Source: Sphingobacterium tabacisoli
GTDB taxonomy: Bacteria; Bacteroidota; Bacteroidia; Sphingobacteriales; Sphingobacteriaceae
DNA length: 64,000 bases
Direction: 5' to 3'
NCBI RefSeq assembly: GCF_017908035.1
Contig: NZ_JAEQMU010000001.1
Coordinates: 744,001 to 808,000 of the forward strand
Below the pieces are notes generated by a model. The model was not told the DNA's origin. It saw nothing but the letters and a program-made list of their open reading frames with translations, and did not search any database. The translations under genes and the position numbers were made by a program. This document shows, in pieces, positions 1 through 8,292 of the stretch (position 1 is its first letter; the number at the start of each line of letters is the position of its first letter).

Positions 1-201
1 ACATCTGTTTATAAAAAGATTTTATGCTTTAGAAGTATATAACGTTCTTTAAAGTACATTGGCTTCGATTAATTTATTAGTTTTAGATAGAATTGTACAT
101 ATTTCACGCAGAATAGAACTCAAAGGAAGAGTCGTTTCCAATATGAATTCTATAGAACAATCCGTAAATTACAACCATAAAACAGGAAACGCAGGAACGA
201 A

Positions 202-1131
202 ATGCACCCCATAGTTATGATGAAAAGAGTATTTACCTTTTGTTTATTTGCACTGACTTGTTTTCAAGGCTTTTCTCAGAGCAAGTATTTTTTAATTGAT
301 TCCTTAGATTCGAACTATAAACTTAGTCATCATGTACTAACCACCAAAGATATTTATCCGATAGACCATAAGATAGAGTTATTCAATATTACCTATAACA
401 ACAGCGATGGACAAAACCTTATTCTGTTCTCGGTTTTACCCGATTTGGAAACCGGTCAGGATTGGATAGAAACTCCCTTTGACCAATTGCAGGATAGTTT
501 AATAAGATTTGGACATATGCAGAAGCTCTTTGAGGCCAATACATGGAGTAGGTTTGATAAGGTTTATGGCGAACAGACGAAATATCTCAACATTTATAAG
601 CCTGTTGTCTGTAAAGAAGGACGATATTATGTTCCTACTAATTGTTTGCTACAATTCTACGCCATTCGCAATAGACCAAAAGTATTTAACAACGTCTTCG
701 GAACCATAAATATCAATTTAGACGAGGTCACTATTCTTGAAATGGAGAAGATATATAATCAGACGTACCCCTCTACCGAATTCCCTTTGTACACTCTACG
801 GTCTCCGGTATACTCCACTACCATGGATAGGTTGAGAGACCGAAGAGAGTATCTGTCTATGAAGCATACTCTAGCGGACGGTAGGATTGCCTATCAGTTT
901 TGGACCTATCTGGACTGGAATAAACATAGGTTCCAGTTTGAAAGCGAACGAGGCATTGACCGTTTCGTCTATTTGCCTGAAGAAGGAATTGTTGGCGGCT
1001 CGTTTGATTTTTATTTCTTTCACCACCTAAAGAAGACAGGCATTACCGATCTATATTTCTTAGATAATATCCGTAAAGAAAAAATAATGATCTCAAATCG
1101 AATAATTAAAGAACATCAAAGTAAGTACTGA
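202..1131 (+). CDS. hypothetical secreted protein
   Basis: A 309-residue protein of no family I recognise. A short basic N-terminus followed by a hydrophobic stretch (about residues 9-22) ending in a Phe-Ser-Gln site looks like a Sec signal peptide, so it is probably periplasmic or surface exposed. The rest is rich in Tyr, Phe and Asp with no visible catalytic motif. Two in-frame ATGs at 217 and 220 would also give a good signal peptide, so the true start may be 15-18 bases downstream. It stands alone, followed by a decayed gene remnant. The reading frame is long and uninterrupted, so it is probably real, but no function can be proposed. Confidence 0.7.
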   Translation: MHPIVMMKRVFTFCLFALTCFQGFSQSKYFLIDSLDSNYKLSHHVLTTKDIYPIDHKIELFNITYNNSDGQNLILFSVLPDLETGQDWIETPFDQLQDSLIRFGHMQKLFEANTWSRFDKVYGEQTKYLNIYKPVVCKEGRYYVPTNCLLQFYAIRNRPKVFNNVFGTININLDEVTILEMEKIYNQTYPSTEFPLYTLRSPVYSTTMDRLRDRREYLSMKHTLADGRIAYQFWTYLDWNKHRFQFESERGIDRFVYLPEEGIVGGSFDFYFFHHLKKTGITDLYFLDNIRKEKIMISNRIIKEHQSKY

Positions 1132-1173
1132 GTTGACAAGTGTGGCAAGCGAACCATTAATTAACTAGTTGCG

Positions 1174-1434
1174 TTGTTCGAACGTTATCAGGGCGGCTCC
1201 CGAAATGGTCTTATCTGCCTGGTCGAGTCCAGCGGTTTCGAAGACCGTGATTTTGGAGCCAACTATACGATCAAGGAATATACCAGCAAAAAGACCGTAA
1301 CCGATAAAGGCTGGCAACATCAAGAGATTATCCTCTTGCCCAAGTCTACCGATCCGAGTTACCGTCCTATCATACTGCGGGACGAAGAGACCACAGATCT
1401 TCAGGTCATAGATGTGTTCAAGATGGTTTTATAG
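1174..1434 (+). pseudogene. C-terminal remnant resembling an S24/LexA-like domain
   Basis: This 86-codon open stretch has no ATG near its start (first possible start is TTG). Its pattern, with a Tyr-Thr-Ile-Lys core strand, a following hydrophobic strand and a Tyr-x-Pro-Ile turn, resembles the C-terminal half of the S24/LexA-like beta-barrel fold found at the tail of larger DNA-damage or helicase proteins. The upstream part of any such protein is missing: the preceding 40 bases contain stops and the unrelated gene at 202-1131 ends just before. I read it as the 3' remnant of a deleted gene. A short intact gene with a TTG start is the alternative. Confidence 0.4.
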
Positions 1435-1457
1435 GCTGTGTCTTGACAATAAGATTT

Positions 1458-1476
1458 TTGTTAAACTATTTAACAA
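1458..1476. terminator. short inverted repeat between convergent genes
   Basis: A perfect 8-bp inverted repeat with a 3-base loop lies between the remnant on the plus strand and the toxin gene ending at 1548 on the minus strand. A T-rich stretch flanks both arms. It may act as a weak bidirectional terminator. Confidence 0.3.
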
Positions 1477-1547
1477 TAGAATTTTTGTCATATGAAAAAT
1501 CGTTTAGGTAATCCAGCAAGAGGCGATGTGGAACCGTCCCTGAGTAT

Positions 1548-2324
1548 TTATTCATCTTCCACATCCGAAGAGGAGGGGCTTGGAAATGTTATGTTTAATT
1601 GATCGAACAAAACGCGAACCTTTTTTCGCCAACTCGATCGAGCCACTGGCCAACTTTTCTGATTTTCCACTATATCGACTCTATTTTGTGAATGGTGAGG
1701 CCTAGATTTATGACCTTGAATGTCTCCATTGTCAAACTTCAATAAAGTCAAAGGATCGTCCAAAGGGTTTGTTTCTTCGTCGAGGTCAAAAATAGTGCGA
1801 CATTCCTCTCCCGAAAATATAGAACGTTTTCTTTCAAGTTGTTCAAAAAGCTGTATCAATGGAATTCTTTCCGAGAGGAGGTCTAGATCATATATGTCTT
1901 TCTGCGTAGCCCGGTTTGTTGCCGATAGCATTTTAAACAAGGCGATATCTAGTTCCGATACGAATCTGATGCCATCTATATCTTCGATGTCATCAAGCAT
2001 TCTCATATTTTGAAGCACCTCAACTTTAATCGTTTCTCCATCACATATCACAAAAAATCGAAGAAAAATATACTGATCATCTATAGCACACGGAAATTGA
2101 AGACCAAATACGCGGGCACCATAGAACTTCTGGATTTCTTCTTTGATTCTTTCATAACCAGCTTTTCCAATTATATGCGGAAAAAAGATATCTATATCGG
2201 TGGATATCCGATGTTGATGTCGAATCGCTAAATTAGTACCACCACCTAACGCCGAACCATCAAAACTTTCAAAAGATTGCAATTCACGAATAGTCTGTAA
2301 TAGGCCTGGAGAAATAGCAGACAT
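1548..2324 (-). CDS. AbiEii/AbiGii-type nucleotidyltransferase toxin
   Basis: This 258-residue protein has the signature of AbiEii-family nucleotidyltransferases: a Gly-Gly-Gly-Thr-Asn-Leu-Ala strand, then His-Arg-x-Ser-x-Asp-Ile-Asp-x-Phe at about residues 27-48, which supplies the catalytic DxD acids. Known family members transfer nucleotides to tRNA or other acceptors and block growth as toxins of type IV-like or phage-abortive modules. The C-terminal third is Ser- and charge-rich and less typical. Its ATG overlaps the stop of the upstream DUF6922-like gene by one base, so the two are almost certainly co-translated as a toxin-antitoxin style pair. The toxin role is inferred from the family. 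Confidence 0.85.
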   Translation of the reverse strand: MSAISPGLLQTIRELQSFESFDGSALGGGTNLAIRHQHRISTDIDIFFPHIIGKAGYERIKEEIQKFYGARVFGLQFPCAIDDQYIFLRFFVICDGETIKVEVLQNMRMLDDIEDIDGIRFVSELDIALFKMLSATNRATQKDIYDLDLLSERIPLIQLFEQLERKRSIFSGEECRTIFDLDEETNPLDDPLTLLKFDNGDIQGHKSRPHHSQNRVDIVENQKSWPVARSSWRKKVRVLFDQLNITFPSPSSSDVEDE

Positions 2325-2608
2325 TATTGATAACGTAAAAACTGCTTAACATGATAACGATGAGCTACAAGCCTACATACCTCATTACTAATACGCTCTT
2401 TGGTTTTTTGCAATTCTCTAACAATCTGGCTTCTACTGTAGAGCTCTTCTAGGGGCTGGATATCTTTAGCAAACGTTTCTGCAGTTGAAGCCATTAGTGC
2501 TCTAGGGATAATAAAATCTTTATCATCCTGAATATCTAAATTCTTTGGATCGACATCCCAGAATAAATATTTGGGAAAGATTTGCGATATATCCTTTACT
2601 ACGTTCAT
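2324..2608 (-). CDS. DUF6922-like protein, partner of AbiEii toxin
   Basis: A 94-residue protein with the Phe-Pro-x-Tyr-Leu-Phe-Trp-Asp-Val-Asp opening near residues 11-20 that I associate with DUF6922. Such proteins are regularly encoded just upstream of AbiEii-like nucleotidyltransferases in Bacteroidota. The stop codon shares one base with the toxin start. The C-terminal half is helical and basic, consistent with a small DNA-binding or antitoxin role, but that is inference. It is first in its operon. The promoter should lie in the AT-rich 2609-2731 gap shared with the divergent hydrolase gene. Confidence 0.7.
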   Translation of the reverse strand: MNVVKDISQIFPKYLFWDVDPKNLDIQDDKDFIIPRALMASTAETFAKDIQPLEELYSRSQIVRELQKTKERISNEVCRLVAHRYHVKQFLRYQ

Positions 2609-2731
2609 TTATACAAAAATACAGAATAATTAAAGCAAAACCAAAGACTTTTACAAAGCTTTCTCATATCTTTTTTATGACTATTTTTCAAAAAAATAAG
2701 TATATATTTAGTAAGTCTAACTAACAGGTCA

Positions 2732-4147
2732 ATGATTTTTAAATTATTTCTTTCTTCTATAATATTGGTAGGTTCCAGTTTTCAATTAATGGCTCAAAAT
2801 TTTGAGGCCAGTTCGATTTGGGAAGGTAAATTGGGTAGTATACGATTGATATTGAAGCTATCGAAAGATAGTGTCGAGCAGAAGTATACCGCTGTTTTTG
2901 ACAGCCCAGACCAAGGGGCGATGGGCCTAAAAGTGTCGGATCTAAAAATTACAAAAGATAGTTTAACAGCCTTTTCGTCTGTTATCGGCGGAGGTTATTA
3001 TGGTGCTTTTAATGCGGACCATACCGTATTGACGGGTGAATGGAGGCAAGGACGCGCAATGCCTATGGTATTGAAACTGGTAGAAAAGGAGACGGAGATA
3101 AAAAGACCACAGACACCGAAAGAGCCTTTTCCTTATACCGAGAAAAAAGTCATTTACTATAATCAAGACAACTCTATTCAATACGGCGGGACTTTGACAG
3201 TCCCGGATACAAATGCGCGCGTACCAGTCGTAATTTTGATTAGCGGAAGTGGTCAACAGGATCGGGATGAGACATTGTTTAATCATAAGCCTTTCTGGGT
3301 TATAGCCGATTATTTTAGTCGCAATGGTATTGCAGTTTTACGAGTTGACGACCGTGGAGTAGGACAATCAACGGGCGATGTGCTGGGAGCTACCTCGGAA
3401 GATTTTGCAGCAGACGTTTTGGTAAGTTTAGATTTCTTAAAGAAGCAGAAGGAGATTGATATAACCAAGATGGGCTTGGTAGGGCATAGCGAGGGGGGGA
3501 TGATCGCACCAATGGCAGCAATAAAATCGAATGATGTCGCTTTTGTTATAAGCTTGGCAGGACCTGGGATTTCCGGAATGGACATCTTGCAGCGGCAGAT
3601 GAAATATGGTAATAATCAGCTGGGCCTGTCAGCAGAGGAGGTTGTTCGGTCTGATTCATTTATTAAAATGCTGTTAGGGCTTGCCGCAGACTATCCCGAT
3701 AATGAAGAGCTCAAGCCAATTTTTGCAAAAAAGATGCAATCCTGGTTAGATGAACAGCCTGTTGAGTTTTTAGAAAAAATGGGCTTTAAGGGAGAGCAGG
3801 CAAATAGTAATATTGATCAGCTGGCTGGTCGCTTTTTCTTGCCTTGGATGCGCTATTTTTTGAAATATGATCCAGCACCTATTCTCGAACAGCTGCGAAT
3901 ACCAGTTTTAGCTTTGAACGGAGAACTAGATGTGCAAGTAAGTGCTTCTGAAAATTTAGCGGGATTTGAACAGTCTTTGAAAAAAGGAGGAAACAAGAAT
4001 TTCAAAGTGATGTCATTCCCTAATTTAAATCACCTTTTTCAAACCGCAGAGACCGGTGCTGCTTTTGAGTACGCGACCATTGAAGAAACATTCTCTCCGG
4101 AGGTGCTAGATGTTATGCTCTCTTGGATAAGAAGTTTATATAATTAA
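2732..4147 (+). CDS. secreted alpha/beta hydrolase
   Basis: A 471-residue protein with an N-terminal signal peptide (hydrophobic residues 3-20, cleavage after Ala-Gln), a beta-rich N-terminal domain of about 110 residues, then an alpha/beta hydrolase domain. The oxyanion region Ile-Ser-Gly-Ser-Gly-Gln-Gln-Asp lies near residue 171. The nucleophile elbow Gly-His-Ser-Glu-Gly-Gly places the catalytic serine at about residue 253. A late Asn-His-Leu-Phe near residue 434 is the likely catalytic histidine. Family members are esterases or peptidases with diverse substrates, and the substrate here cannot be told. It stands alone, divergent from the toxin-antitoxin pair. Confidence 0.88.
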   Translation: MIFKLFLSSIILVGSSFQLMAQNFEASSIWEGKLGSIRLILKLSKDSVEQKYTAVFDSPDQGAMGLKVSDLKITKDSLTAFSSVIGGGYYGAFNADHTVLTGEWRQGRAMPMVLKLVEKETEIKRPQTPKEPFPYTEKKVIYYNQDNSIQYGGTLTVPDTNARVPVVILISGSGQQDRDETLFNHKPFWVIADYFSRNGIAVLRVDDRGVGQSTGDVLGATSEDFAADVLVSLDFLKKQKEIDITKMGLVGHSEGGMIAPMAAIKSNDVAFVISLAGPGISGMDILQRQMKYGNNQLGLSAEEVVRSDSFIKMLLGLAADYPDNEELKPIFAKKMQSWLDEQPVEFLEKMGFKGEQANSNIDQLAGRFFLPWMRYFLKYDPAPILEQLRIPVLALNGELDVQVSASENLAGFEQSLKKGGNKNFKVMSFPNLNHLFQTAETGAAFEYATIEETFSPEVLDVMLSWIRSLYN

Positions 4148-4189
4148 ATTTGACTACATCTCTTTCGAGAGAGGTGAGCGTCGTAGGGG

Positions 4190-4361
4190 CCAAAGCTGTC
4201 CTTATTTCTTTCGTAACCATTAAATGCCAGTTAGTAAAAAGACAACTGCTGTCCTTTGGAATGAAGTCCTATAGAGCTTGTGCTAAAAATCAATTCACCA
4301 AGAAGTGGATGGATTTACCGACCGCATATCCCATTTGGTAGATCAGATATATAGCTGCTAA
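4190..4361. repeat. left copy of a diverged ~170-bp direct repeat
   Basis: This stretch matches 30432-30600 in the same orientation with roughly 80 percent identity by eye. It contains the 3' half of the tiny membrane gene at 4290-4415 plus downstream sequence. The similarity stops abruptly at the same point inside that gene, where the other copy is truncated. The pair brackets about 26 kb including the defence genes. Confidence 0.7.
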
Positions 4362-4415
4362 GGCCGCGATTGTGAGCCGTTTATTCTTGATGTAAAATTC
4401 ATAGAGCTTGATCAT
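4290..4415 (-). CDS. tiny single-pass membrane protein (41 aa)
   Basis: A 41-residue open frame starting with ATG at 4415, nine bases after the stop of the small membrane protein gene 4425-4661. It has a Lys-rich N-terminus (Met-Ile-Lys-Leu-Tyr-Glu) and one hydrophobic span around residues 14-24 ending in a Gly-Tyr. Coding reality is supported by the second copy at 30.5 kb, where the frame around Ala-Ala-Ile-Tyr-Leu-Ile-Tyr-Gln-Met-Gly is preserved despite many base changes. It may be a small toxin, an immunity protein or a complex subunit. The function is unknown. Confidence 0.5.
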   Translation of the reverse strand: MIKLYEFYIKNKRLTIAALAAIYLIYQMGYAVGKSIHFLVN

Positions 4416-4424
4416 AATTCGTAT

Positions 4425-4661
4425 CTATGTGTATATGATCGCCGAAGCTATCAATCCAGCAATGGCAGCTAATACGGTAGTGATCTTAATAGCGCGTGAA
4501 TGGGTGGTTGAAAACAAAAGCGCAAATACACCTGCTATTGGTGATAAGAAAAAGGTAACATCCAATACTCCTTTATTTCTGTCTTTGTACTTGTCGAGTT
4601 TACTCATTTCTAATAGCTTTATTGGTTGTGAGACAATGGGCCCACGAATAAATATAAACAT
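4425..4661 (-). CDS. small two-pass membrane protein
   Basis: A 60- to 78-residue protein with two hydrophobic spans (Val-Thr-Phe-Phe-Leu-Ser-Pro-Ile-Ala-Gly region and the C-terminal Thr-Val-Leu-Ala-Ala-Ile-Ala-Gly region) separated by a short basic loop. The start at Met19 (4607), giving Met-Ser-Lys-Leu-Asp-Lys, looks more natural than the distal ATG at 4661. It is the first gene of a two-gene micro-operon with the 41-residue membrane protein. I do not recognise the family. The paired tiny membrane proteins recall toxin-immunity or accessory subunits of envelope systems, but this is only a guess. Confidence 0.5.
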   Translation of the reverse strand: MFIFIRGPIVSQPIKLLEMSKLDKYKDRNKGVLDVTFFLSPIAGVFALLFSTTHSRAIKITTVLAAIAGLIASAIIYT

Positions 4662-4796
4662 AATTTCTGAGAAGTAAGGAGAATCTGTCTTCGATGAGAG
4701 ATAGCTTTCGCCACAGCGATTAGAGATTACAAATGCAGCCTCTAATTCTACATAAGTAATTGCGCAACCTAAATATAATTAATATATTGTAAGTGT

Positions 4797-5678
4797 ATGT
4801 ATCATTATAAACCATTCCTCACTTTACTGTGCTGTACAGTCTTATTATTAAGCAGTGTGCTGGCCTTCAGTCAGACGAAGGTAGAATTAGAAAATATCAA
4901 TGAAAAACTAGAAAAAGTATATACCACCGATCAGCTGACCCGAAAAGAACTAAACGAAGCCCAGAAAACATACGGATACGGTTCCAAAGAATTTAATGAA
5001 AAGCTAAATGCGATGAACGTCCAAGACTCCATCAACCGCGGGATAGCTTTAAATATATTAGATAGATTTGGCTGGCTTGATAAGACCCTCTTATCAGATA
5101 AAGCAAGCAAAGCCTTTTTCTACACCATCCAGCACGCAGACCTCGAGACTCAAATAAAATATAAGCACTTCGTGGGAGGAGCTTTCCGAAGTGGACAGAT
5201 ATCCAATCACGAATATGCCATATTCCAGGACCGTCTAAATGTTAGGCTTGGGAAAAACCAACTTTTTGGCAGCCAGACTGCCTTCGACAATATTGGGAAC
5301 TCCTACCTGTACCCGGTTGATAATATCGATTCCATCCATAGGAGGCGAGGCCAGATCGGTCTTCAGGAATTGGACCTGCAGCTTAAAGAATCAAATATTA
5401 AATACGACTTTCCGCAAAGCAATAGCCCAATATATGACATTACGCTGATTGGACATTTTTGGAACACGTCCAATATTGGTGTAGCCAATATTTCTGTATG
5501 GCATGGCGAAAAACTTATTGGAAAATCTGATTCAAATGGCTTTCTCTTTAGCAAATACAGTTTTTTCGACAAAGACGAAATAACGCTTACATTCAAGCAA
5601 TTGGATAAAACTGTCGGTCAGCAACAGATAAAAAAGGGGAAAGATTTCTATGAGCTATATATTCAAATAAAGCAGTAA
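4797..5678 (+). CDS. secreted DUF6624-like protein
   Basis: A 293-residue protein with a signal peptide (hydrophobic residues 7-24, then Phe-Ser-Gln). The central region from about residue 95 to 165, with the pattern Gln-His-Ala-Asp-Leu-Glu-Thr-Gln, Tyr-Ala-Ile-Phe-Gln-Asp-Arg and Gly-Lys-Asn-Gln-Leu-Phe-Gly-Ser-Gln, matches the DUF6624 pattern common in Bacteroidota exported proteins. The last 80 residues form a beta-rich module resembling a carboxypeptidase-regulatory or Ig-like fold. The function of DUF6624 is not established. It stands alone between the micro-operon and the MazG gene. Confidence 0.75.
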   Translation: MYHYKPFLTLLCCTVLLLSSVLAFSQTKVELENINEKLEKVYTTDQLTRKELNEAQKTYGYGSKEFNEKLNAMNVQDSINRGIALNILDRFGWLDKTLLSDKASKAFFYTIQHADLETQIKYKHFVGGAFRSGQISNHEYAIFQDRLNVRLGKNQLFGSQTAFDNIGNSYLYPVDNIDSIHRRRGQIGLQELDLQLKESNIKYDFPQSNSPIYDITLIGHFWNTSNIGVANISVWHGEKLIGKSDSNGFLFSKYSFFDKDEITLTFKQLDKTVGQQQIKKGKDFYELYIQIKQ

Positions 5679-5840
5679 TCCTTTTTATACTAGTAGTGGC
5701 TGTTCATGGATAAGGTACGGAAGAACCTGTTACTAAGATTCTCATGATTTTCCAAAGTTAAAACTTATTTGACGATCAATTTATAAGGTACACTCCCTTA
5801 AAATTTGTAAATTTAGCCATTAAGCTATTACACACAGATC

Positions 5841-6170
5841 ATGACAGATATCCAAGACCTCATACAGCAGATCCGCGACTTTCGAGATGCCCGAGACTGG
5901 CAGCAGTTCCACAATTCCAAGGACCTTGCCGTGGCACTCAGTATCGAAGCCAGCGAACTGCTCGAACTGTTTCTGTGGAAAGGCAATGAAGACGCCAACC
6001 CCGACAAGCTGAAAGAAGAGCTTGCCGATGTCTTGATGTATGCCATCCTGTTGGCCGACAAGCACGGGCTCGATATCAAACAGATCATCGAGGACAAGAT
6101 GAAGCGCAACAACGAGAAGTATCCCGTAGACAAAGCCAAGGGCACAGCCAAAAAATACAACGAGTTATAA
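5841..6170 (+). CDS. MazG-like nucleotide pyrophosphohydrolase
   Basis: A 109-residue all-helical protein of the MazG-like NTP pyrophosphatase superfamily. The metal-binding pattern is visible as Ile-Glu-Ala-Ser-Glu-Leu-Leu-Glu at about residues 36-43 and Glu-Glu-Leu-Ala-Asp-Val-Leu-Met at about 59-66, the usual ExxE and ExxD motifs. Members hydrolyse (d)NTPs to monophosphates and pyrophosphate, as house-cleaning or alarmone-lowering enzymes. The stop codon overlaps the start of the nuclease-helicase gene by one base (TAATG), so the pair is translationally coupled. That suggests a joint role, perhaps nucleotide control in a defence or repair module. Confidence 0.9.
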   Translation: MTDIQDLIQQIRDFRDARDWQQFHNSKDLAVALSIEASELLELFLWKGNEDANPDKLKEELADVLMYAILLADKHGLDIKQIIEDKMKRNNEKYPVDKAKGTAKKYNEL

Positions 6171-8068
6171 TGAGATTATATGCAGGTTCGGCTGGTGATT
6201 TTATCAGCCTCAATACAGAAAACAAACTTGTAGATATACTTAGAGAACAGTTTTTAAAACAGTTCGGGTATAATCCTTCACATAATGAAGCTATGTCCTG
6301 GCGCAACTCCCTGTTCAGGTTATCCTATATTATGGAGCGGCAGAACCTCGATTCACAGGGTGTTATGGTCGAGTACAAGCTTCCTTTGAGTGCCAAACGA
6401 ATAGATGTAGTCATCTATGGACGCGACGAGCAACAAAACAAGCAAGCCGTCATCATTGAACTCAAACAATGGGAGAAGTGCGAATTCACCGACTACGATT
6501 CCGATTACGTACTCACTTGGGTAGGAGGTGGGCATCGCTCCGTATTGCATCCCAGTGTACAAGTGGGCAACTATCTCTATTATCTAAAGGAGAATAACAG
6601 TGCCTTCTATAAAGAGAAAGATCCCATACAAGTCTCCGCATGCAGCTACCTGCACAATTATAACATATCCAGCGACACTACACTCCAAGACACCAGATTT
6701 GACGAGGCTGTAAAGCGCTTCCCGATATATGGCGCAGAAGACAGCAGCCAACTATCAGCTTTTATCTATAATCGCGTAGGAGCAGGAGAGGGGATGACTA
6801 TACTAGAAGAAGTCGAGCACAGCAAATTGCGCCCTTCCAAAAAACTACTTAAGCAAGTATCCGGAGTCATCAAGCAAAAGCTTAAAGGCGAACTCAATCT
6901 TTTTGGTCAGGTCAGAACCAAAGAAGACTACATCCTGCTCGATGAGCAGCTCATCGTCTACGATATCGTAATGTCTATCGCCAGAAATACAAAGAGCAAG
7001 CAAAAGCATGCCATCATTGTCAATGGCGGTGCAGGGACAGGCAAATCCGTTGTTGGCTTACAGTTGTTGGCCGACCTTACCGCCAGCAATATCAATGCCC
7101 ATTATGCCACCGGTTCACGTTCTTTTACAGAGACCTTACGAAAGATTCTGGGCAAAGAAGCCAGTAGCCTACTTAAATACTTTATGTCCTACGGAGACGT
7201 CGAGCCCAATAGTATAGATGTACTTCTTATGGATGAGGCACACAGGATACGCGAGCGTACAGGCTATCCGTTCAAATCCACAGGACGTCTACAGGTCGAG
7301 GATCTACTTCGTGCTGCACGCGTTTCCGTATTCTTTATAGACGATTTTCAAGCAGTACGTAGGGGAGAGATAGGTCAGTCTATCTTTATTCGTCAACAGG
7401 CCCAAAAGATGGGATGTACGGTTTACGAATATAATCTCGAGTCACAGTTTCGCAATGGTGGATCAGAGAAATATAGCCAGTGGATAGACCATACCCTACA
7501 TATCCGAGAGACAGCTACTACAGAATGGAAACAAGAAGATAATTTCGAGTTTCAGATTATGGATAGCCCACATGCCGTAGAGCAAGCCATCCGCAACAAA
7601 ATAGATGAGGGGTACTCAGGACGAGTTATGGCTGGTTTCTGTTGGCCATGGACCAAGCAAGCCGACGCCGATGGCGAGTTGCATAAGGATGTCGTAGTAG
7701 GCGATTATATACGCCCATGGAATGCCGACGAGAAGACAAAGGGAATGCGACGCGGTATTCCAAAGTCCCAGTATTGGGCGTACGAAGACGCTGGGATAGA
7801 TCAGGTCGGCTGTATTTATACAGCACAGGGATTTGAGTTCGACTATGCGGGCATTATTTTCGGCAATGACTTACGCTACAATCCAGATAAAGGCGAGTGG
7901 GAGGGCTTCCCCGAAAATTCACATGATAGTGCTGTAAAAGGAGCTGATTTTTTACAATTGGTAAAGAATACGTATCGTGTACTATTAGGACGCGGCATGA
8001 AGGCCTGCTATGTGTATTTTATGGATAAGGAGACCGAGCGCTATTTTAGGAGTAGAGTTAGAAAATAA
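6170..8068 (+). CDS. PD-(D/E)XK nuclease-DUF2075 helicase fusion
   Basis: A 632-residue two-domain protein. The N-terminal part has a PD-(D/E)XK-like core (Arg-Ile-Asp-Val-Val-Ile, then Ile-Ile-Glu-Leu-Lys-Gln, about residues 77-102). From about residue 275 comes a DUF2075 / Schlafen-group-3-like P-loop helicase domain. It shows Walker A Gly-Gly-Ala-Gly-Thr-Gly-Lys-Ser near 286-293, Walker B Leu-Leu-Met-Asp-Glu-Ala-His near 355, a Gln-Phe-Arg motif near 430 and Tyr-Thr-Ala-Gln-Gly-Phe-Glu-Phe-Asp near 547. Substrates are probably nucleic acids. It overlaps the MazG gene by one base. Base composition is less AT-rich than the island to its right. An antiphage or repair role is inferred from architecture only. 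Confidence 0.88.
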   Translation: MRLYAGSAGDFISLNTENKLVDILREQFLKQFGYNPSHNEAMSWRNSLFRLSYIMERQNLDSQGVMVEYKLPLSAKRIDVVIYGRDEQQNKQAVIIELKQWEKCEFTDYDSDYVLTWVGGGHRSVLHPSVQVGNYLYYLKENNSAFYKEKDPIQVSACSYLHNYNISSDTTLQDTRFDEAVKRFPIYGAEDSSQLSAFIYNRVGAGEGMTILEEVEHSKLRPSKKLLKQVSGVIKQKLKGELNLFGQVRTKEDYILLDEQLIVYDIVMSIARNTKSKQKHAIIVNGGAGTGKSVVGLQLLADLTASNINAHYATGSRSFTETLRKILGKEASSLLKYFMSYGDVEPNSIDVLLMDEAHRIRERTGYPFKSTGRLQVEDLLRAARVSVFFIDDFQAVRRGEIGQSIFIRQQAQKMGCTVYEYNLESQFRNGGSEKYSQWIDHTLHIRETATTEWKQEDNFEFQIMDSPHAVEQAIRNKIDEGYSGRVMAGFCWPWTKQADADGELHKDVVVGDYIRPWNADEKTKGMRRGIPKSQYWAYEDAGIDQVGCIYTAQGFEFDYAGIIFGNDLRYNPDKGEWEGFPENSHDSAVKGADFLQLVKNTYRVLLGRGMKACYVYFMDKETERYFRSRVRK

Positions 8069-8101
8069 TATTAATGCGAAATTCTATATCGCATTAATAT
8101 T
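8067..8101. terminator. strong bidirectional stem-loop terminator
   Basis: A perfect 13-bp inverted repeat with a 9-base loop overlaps the stop of the helicase gene and precedes the minus-strand gene ending at 8293. The AT-rich stem suits a convergent terminator. The remaining bases to 8292 show nothing else convincing. Confidence 0.7.
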
Positions 8102-8292
8102 AGTATACTAAGAAATTATGTTTTCAGGATATAGTATGTAGATTTTACTTTTGCTACAGCTTCTCTGTAGCTAACAAATTTATAGTGTAAGTTTTTTAGC
8201 TTACAGACTTTATGAGACAGTTTCATCGGTTAAAAATAATATTACCTATTTCATCGATGAATTTTGAATTACACTCTATTTAAATGAATTAT

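Noticed and set aside
4150..4341. Plus-strand 63-codon frame after the hydrolase gene
   Set aside because: It has no recognisable protein features and runs antisense to the 41-residue membrane gene and its repeat.
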